From an archaeon (GTDB taxonomy: Archaea; Thermoproteota; Nitrososphaeria; Nitrososphaerales; CADDZS01), in assembly GCA_021806865.1 (NCBI GenBank), contig JAKAPU010000127.1, positions 1-8,152 of the forward strand: a stretch of DNA of 8,152 bases, read 5' to 3'. A model generated the notes under the pieces. That model was not told where the DNA came from, did no database searches, and saw only the letters and a program-made list of their open reading frames with translations. A program made the position numbers and the translations under genes. Below, piece by piece: positions 5,069 to 8,152 of this stretch. Position 1 is the first letter of the stretch. Every line of letters starts with the position of its first letter.

Positions 5069-6238
5069 ATGGACTTTGAAGAGGCAGAACTTCAGAAGAC
5101 AATAAAAGAAGAAATCTCGAAACTTGTCTCCACCTTATCTCCTGGTTACTTTAGAAAGAAGGACACATCAAAGGAGTTTCCCAGAGAACTTTGGGATCTG
5201 CTAGCAAAGAATAGCTGGTTTGGTACTAACATCCCAGAAGAGTATGGAGGGGCAGGTCTGGGTCTGACTGAACTATCCTCTGTAATTCAAAGCGTCGCCG
5301 CTTCAGGGGCAGGCGTGACTGGTGGAAATTTGTTTACAGTGACTTCAGCTATGGTACCTCCCGCCATACAGAAATTCGGAACAGAGTCGATTAAGCGATC
5401 TTTCCTGCCCAGACTGGCCAGAGGAGAGCTAATTTGCGCAATCGGAATCACCGAGCCAGGTTCTGGTGTGAATACACTCGACATTGATACCTTTGCTGAG
5501 AAGAAAGCTGGAGAGTACATCGTAACAGGTCAAAAGATTTGGATCACTTTTGCACCAGTATCGGATCTAATGCTTCTGGTTGCAAGGACTACTAAGAAGC
5601 AAGAAACGAAGTCGAGAACTCATGGACTTTCTTTGTTTCTGCTCGATATGCATCAACCAAATGTGCGCATCAGTCCGATAGACGGGTTAGCTATGCGTCC
5701 GCTACTGTCCAGTGAAGTACGGTTAGCAGAGGTCAACATACCCGAGGAAAACCTCTTGGGCACTCTTGACAATGGCTGGCAGGCTTTGACCACACTCCTT
5801 AACAATGAGAGGGTTTCAGCTGCGTCGTTATGCTTAGGTACTGGCGATTACGTGTTGAGAAAGTCAGCAGAATATGCGAAGTCTAGGCGTGTCTTCGGGC
5901 GACCGATAGGTCAAAACCAAAGTCTGCAATTTCCCCTCGCCGACTCCTCAGCAAAACTGGAAACCGCAAGATTGATGCTCAATAAGGCGACTTGGCTTTA
6001 TGACAACAATAAGGAATGCGCGACAGAGGCGAATATTGCAGCTTATATGAGCTCAAACGCTGCATTTGAAGCAGCAGATAGGGCAATTCAAGTTTTTGGA
6101 GGAATGGGATTCGCTGTGCAGACTGATATCGAAAGACACTGGAGAGATCTAAGACTATGGAAGACAGCCCCTTTGCCAGAACAAATGGTGTTGAGCTTTC
6201 TAGCACAACGTTTGCTAGGCTTACCTAGGTCTTACTAG
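5069..6238 (+). CDS. Acyl-CoA dehydrogenase family flavoprotein
   Basis: An FAD enzyme that introduces an alpha-beta double bond into an acyl-CoA thioester. The 389 residues span the N-terminal helical, middle sheet and C-terminal helical domains at normal length. ATG 5069 gives MDFEEAE, the usual family opening, and lies 27 bases after a TATA-like box; ATG 5060 would add three residues. Visible motifs (from 5069): GITEPGSGVNTLD (126-138) in the FAD/substrate strand, WITFA (158-162), SRRVFGRPIG (272-281), and FGGMGF with ERHWRD (343-360) in the FAD-binding C-terminal part. Oddity: the C-terminal EGT catalytic Glu is absent, with Pro368 in its place. Glu247 in NNERV lies where isovaleryl-CoA and long-chain dehydrogenases carry their catalytic Glu. 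No electron-transfer flavoprotein gene is nearby. Acyl chain specificity is unknown. Confidence 0.92.
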   Translation: MDFEEAELQKTIKEEISKLVSTLSPGYFRKKDTSKEFPRELWDLLAKNSWFGTNIPEEYGGAGLGLTELSSVIQSVAASGAGVTGGNLFTVTSAMVPPAIQKFGTESIKRSFLPRLARGELICAIGITEPGSGVNTLDIDTFAEKKAGEYIVTGQKIWITFAPVSDLMLLVARTTKKQETKSRTHGLSLFLLDMHQPNVRISPIDGLAMRPLLSSEVRLAEVNIPEENLLGTLDNGWQALTTLLNNERVSAASLCLGTGDYVLRKSAEYAKSRRVFGRPIGQNQSLQFPLADSSAKLETARLMLNKATWLYDNNKECATEANIAAYMSSNAAFEAADRAIQVFGGMGFAVQTDIERHWRDLRLWKTAPLPEQMVLSFLAQRLLGLPRSY

Positions 6239-6276
6239 ACGTTTTGCTCTAATGCGCTTTGAGGATCTACTGCATC

Positions 6277-7254
6277 TCAGCTTGCAATGATCCTCTTGAC
6301 TGCCGCAATGATTCTTATCTCGTCAGGTATCCATGCGCGTTCCATTGTAGGACTGAATGGCACAGGACTGGATGGTGCACAGACCCTCTCAATGGGCGCT
6401 TCGAGATCGTAGATGCATTTCTCAGCTATAATGGATGCCACTTCGGCTCCCCACCCTGCTGGCCTGGGATTTTCTTCCACGATGACCACTCGCCCAGTTT
6501 TCTTAACCGAACTGATAATCGCGTCGGTATCGAGCGGTACCAGAGTTCGAAGATCCAGGATCTCCGCGTCGATTTTTTCTGCCTCAAGAGCCTTTGCAGC
6601 ATCGAGACTCTTATGGACCATCATCATAGTCGCTATCAAAGTAACGTCCGCCCCTCTTCTCTTGAAGTCTGCTACTCCAAGAGGTATCTCATAATCATTT
6701 GAAGGAACTTCTCCTTTGATAGGATAGCACAATTTGTGCTCAAGAAACAGCACAGGATTCCGACCTCTGATGGAACTCTTGAGAAGTCCCTTCGCATCGT
6801 ACGGTGTCGAAGGAACAACTATCTGGATTCCCGGTGTCTGCATAAACCAAGATTCTATGTTCTGTGAGTGCTGTGCTCCGAAACCAATACCTGCTCCGGT
6901 GGCACTTCTTAGGACTACTGGTACGTCCGCTTGCCCTCCAGATAGGTATCTATACTTTGCAGCCAGGTTCGCAATTTGCTCCATGCACACTGCGCAAAAA
7001 TCGGCAAACATAATTTCTACTATGGGTTTCAGACCGGTGACCGCTGCTCCAACTGCACAACCAACTATTGCAGACTCGGAGATTGGTGTGTCCCTCACTC
7101 TTTCTTTCCCAAATTCCTTGATGAGACCTTGTGTCACCTTAAATACTCCTCCTTCTTGTCCAACGTCTTCGCCCATGACCACAACTCGAGCATCTCGGAA
7201 CATTTCTTCTCTCAGTCCCTCTCTGATAGCTGATCTGAAACTCATTTCTACCAT
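6277..7254 (-). CDS. Thiamine-diphosphate 2-oxoacid dehydrogenase E1, beta subunit
   Basis: Beta half of an alpha2-beta2 E1 (pyruvate, branched-chain 2-oxoacid or acetoin dehydrogenase), which decarboxylates the substrate and passes the acyl or aldehyde unit to E2-lipoate. The 325 residues are the family's standard length. The pyrimidine-binding domain carries MGEDVG (27-32), ISES with Glu60 (the thiamine-activating Glu region), FADF (83-86) and GAQHSQ with His129. The transketolase C-terminal domain follows with DLRTLVPLD (234-242) and VIVEENPRPAGWG (257-269). ATG 7254 lies 9 bases after the alpha-subunit stop, with a weak GTGA ribosome site inside that stop region; Met4 at 7245 is a possible alternative. 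It is co-transcribed with the alpha gene. Its end is only 38 bases from the convergent acyl-CoA dehydrogenase, so no E2 or E3 gene follows it. Confidence 0.93.
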   Translation of the reverse strand: MVEMSFRSAIREGLREEMFRDARVVVMGEDVGQEGGVFKVTQGLIKEFGKERVRDTPISESAIVGCAVGAAVTGLKPIVEIMFADFCAVCMEQIANLAAKYRYLSGGQADVPVVLRSATGAGIGFGAQHSQNIESWFMQTPGIQIVVPSTPYDAKGLLKSSIRGRNPVLFLEHKLCYPIKGEVPSNDYEIPLGVADFKRRGADVTLIATMMMVHKSLDAAKALEAEKIDAEILDLRTLVPLDTDAIISSVKKTGRVVIVEENPRPAGWGAEVASIIAEKCIYDLEAPIERVCAPSSPVPFSPTMERAWIPDEIRIIAAVKRIIAS

Positions 7255-7263
7255 ATGCTGAAC

Positions 7264-8151
7264 TCACTTCGAGTATACGTCAGTCGTAATTTCATCCATC
7301 GAAGGTTGTTGGCTGCTGAGAGCGAAATTCGCAGAATCATCGATCAAAGAATGCATCTCGGCGCGTATTTTTTCATCAGCCGATTCGGACAGGTAATTCT
7401 CCTTCATCAGAATCTTCCTGAAATGCTCAATTGGATCCCTCGACTCCCAGTGTCGGAGTTCTTCTACTGGACGGTACTTCGCAGAGTCGATTTCGGAGTG
7501 ACCTCTTTTCCTGTAGGTCTTGCACTCTAGTAAGGTTGGTCCCTTCAGCTTTCTTGCGCGTTCTGCTGCAACTCGAACCTTTGAGTAAACATCGAGCACG
7601 TTGTTCCCATCGACAATCACGCCGGGAATGTCATATGATGTCGCTCTGATCGCCACATCCCGCACCGCGGTTGTTTTCTCCATCGGGGAATATTCGCCGT
7701 ATAGATTGTTCTCACATATGAAAACCACAGGGAGTTTCCATACAGATGCCATGTTCAACGATTCGTGAAACATTCCGATGTTGCTTGCTCCTTCTCCAAA
7801 AAAGCTCACTGCGATTCGCCCTTCCTTCATGACCTCTGAAGTCAAAGCGGCACCTATAGCCACAGTTATGCCCTCTCCCACAATTGCGAACGAACCAAGT
7901 AAGCCTCTTTCCAGGTCTGTGAAGTGCATCGATCCCCCCTTGCCTTTGCACAACCCTTCAGATCTGCCCAATACTTCGGCCATGAGTTTTCTTAAATCCG
8001 ATCCACGACTTATGAAAACACCATGCCCCCGATATGTGCAAGTGACATAATCGCTTACCGAAATTGCTGCCGCCGCACCAGAATAGATCGCTTCTTGACC
8101 AGTGCAAAGATGCACGGCGCCTGTAATGGGGTTGTTTTGAAAGAGCTCTTG
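7264..8151 (-). CDS. Thiamine-diphosphate 2-oxoacid dehydrogenase E1, alpha subunit (5' end outside window)
   Basis: Alpha half of the E1 enzyme; it binds the diphosphate end of thiamine diphosphate through magnesium. The reading frame stays open to the right edge, and residues before the GTG at 8115 (ELFQNNPITGAV) still match the family, so the true start lies outside; about 25-35 residues are missing if length is typical. Visible motifs: HLCTGQEA, YRGHG, GKGGSMHF, the thiamine motif GEG (7797-7789) followed 26 residues later by NN, FHESLNMASVWKLP, and YRKRGHSEID in the active-site loop. The thiamine motif has Glu where Asp is classical (GDG). The C-terminal helix is complete. It precedes the beta gene by 9 bases. 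Sequence style resembles acetoin/pyruvate-type E1, but the 2-oxoacid cannot be fixed without the E2 partner or a phylogeny. Confidence 0.92.
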   Translation of the reverse strand, partial: QELFQNNPITGAVHLCTGQEAIYSGAAAAISVSDYVTCTYRGHGVFISRGSDLRKLMAEVLGRSEGLCKGKGGSMHFTDLERGLLGSFAIVGEGITVAIGAALTSEVMKEGRIAVSFFGEGASNIGMFHESLNMASVWKLPVVFICENNLYGEYSPMEKTTAVRDVAIRATSYDIPGVIVDGNNVLDVYSKVRVAAERARKLKGPTLLECKTYRKRGHSEIDSAKYRPVEELRHWESRDPIEHFRKILMKENYLSESADEKIRAEMHSLIDDSANFALSSQQPSMDEITTDVYSK

Positions 8152-8152
8152 C

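Noticed and set aside
6259..6702. A 147-codon plus-strand frame opposite the end of E1 beta
   Set aside because: Cysteine- and tryptophan-rich shadow translation with no motif; the opposite strand encodes the transketolase C-terminal domain.
6734..7261. A 175-codon open frame on the plus strand opposite the E1 beta gene
   Set aside because: It lies wholly antisense to a highly conserved enzyme, is rich in Ser, Thr, Pro and Cys as shadow frames are, and shows no family motif.
8113..8115. GTG 8115 as the true start of E1 alpha
   Set aside because: Residues before it still match the family and the frame is open to the right edge; the start lies outside the window.

Overview
This window carries nine protein-coding genes packed tightly on both strands, with no RNA genes, insertion sequences or CRISPR. 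Two genes are cut by the window edges. Base composition is moderate, arginine codons mix AGA/AGG with CGN, and two genes start with TTG. Four genes that would need their own promoter have a TATA-like element centred about 27-28 bases before the chosen ATG and no convincing Shine-Dalgarno site. Together these suggest an archaeon with many leaderless mRNAs (a Thermoplasmata-like lineage would fit), but this is an inference. I cannot exclude a bacterium, and I name no species.

Layout. At the left edge (2-1557, + strand) are the two ATPase genes of a peptide/nickel-type (Dpp/Opp) ABC importer, joined by a TTGA stop/start overlap. The binding protein and permease genes would lie to the left, outside the window. 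A 239-base stretch without a recognisable gene follows. A minus-strand HD-domain metalloenzyme gene (1797-2360) then diverges from a plus-strand pair (2406-4120). That pair is a DRE-TIM enzyme of the homocitrate/isopropylmalate synthase family followed by a SnoaL-like (NTF2-fold) protein, again joined by TTGA. The SnoaL-like gene converges on a minus-strand alpha/beta hydrolase (4117-4905), and the two stop codons share one CTAG. The hydrolase diverges from a plus-strand acyl-CoA dehydrogenase (5069-6238). That gene converges on a minus-strand pair encoding the beta and alpha subunits of a thiamine-diphosphate 2-oxoacid dehydrogenase E1 (6277 to the right edge).

How the genes may work together. 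The content points to catabolism of small organic acids or peptide-derived carbon. An importer is followed by enzymes that could make or break C-C bonds next to carboxylates (DRE-TIM protein), dehydrate or isomerise a small molecule (SnoaL fold), cleave an ester or similar bond (hydrolase), oxidise an acyl-CoA (dehydrogenase), and oxidatively decarboxylate a 2-oxoacid to an acyl-CoA (E1). No pathway I know uses exactly this set, so the link between them is a hypothesis from proximity. The most notable points are the overlapping divergent promoters at 2361-2405, an acyl-CoA dehydrogenase that lacks the usual C-terminal catalytic glutamate but has one at the isovaleryl-CoA dehydrogenase position, and the coupled DRE-TIM/SnoaL pair with non-standard motifs.
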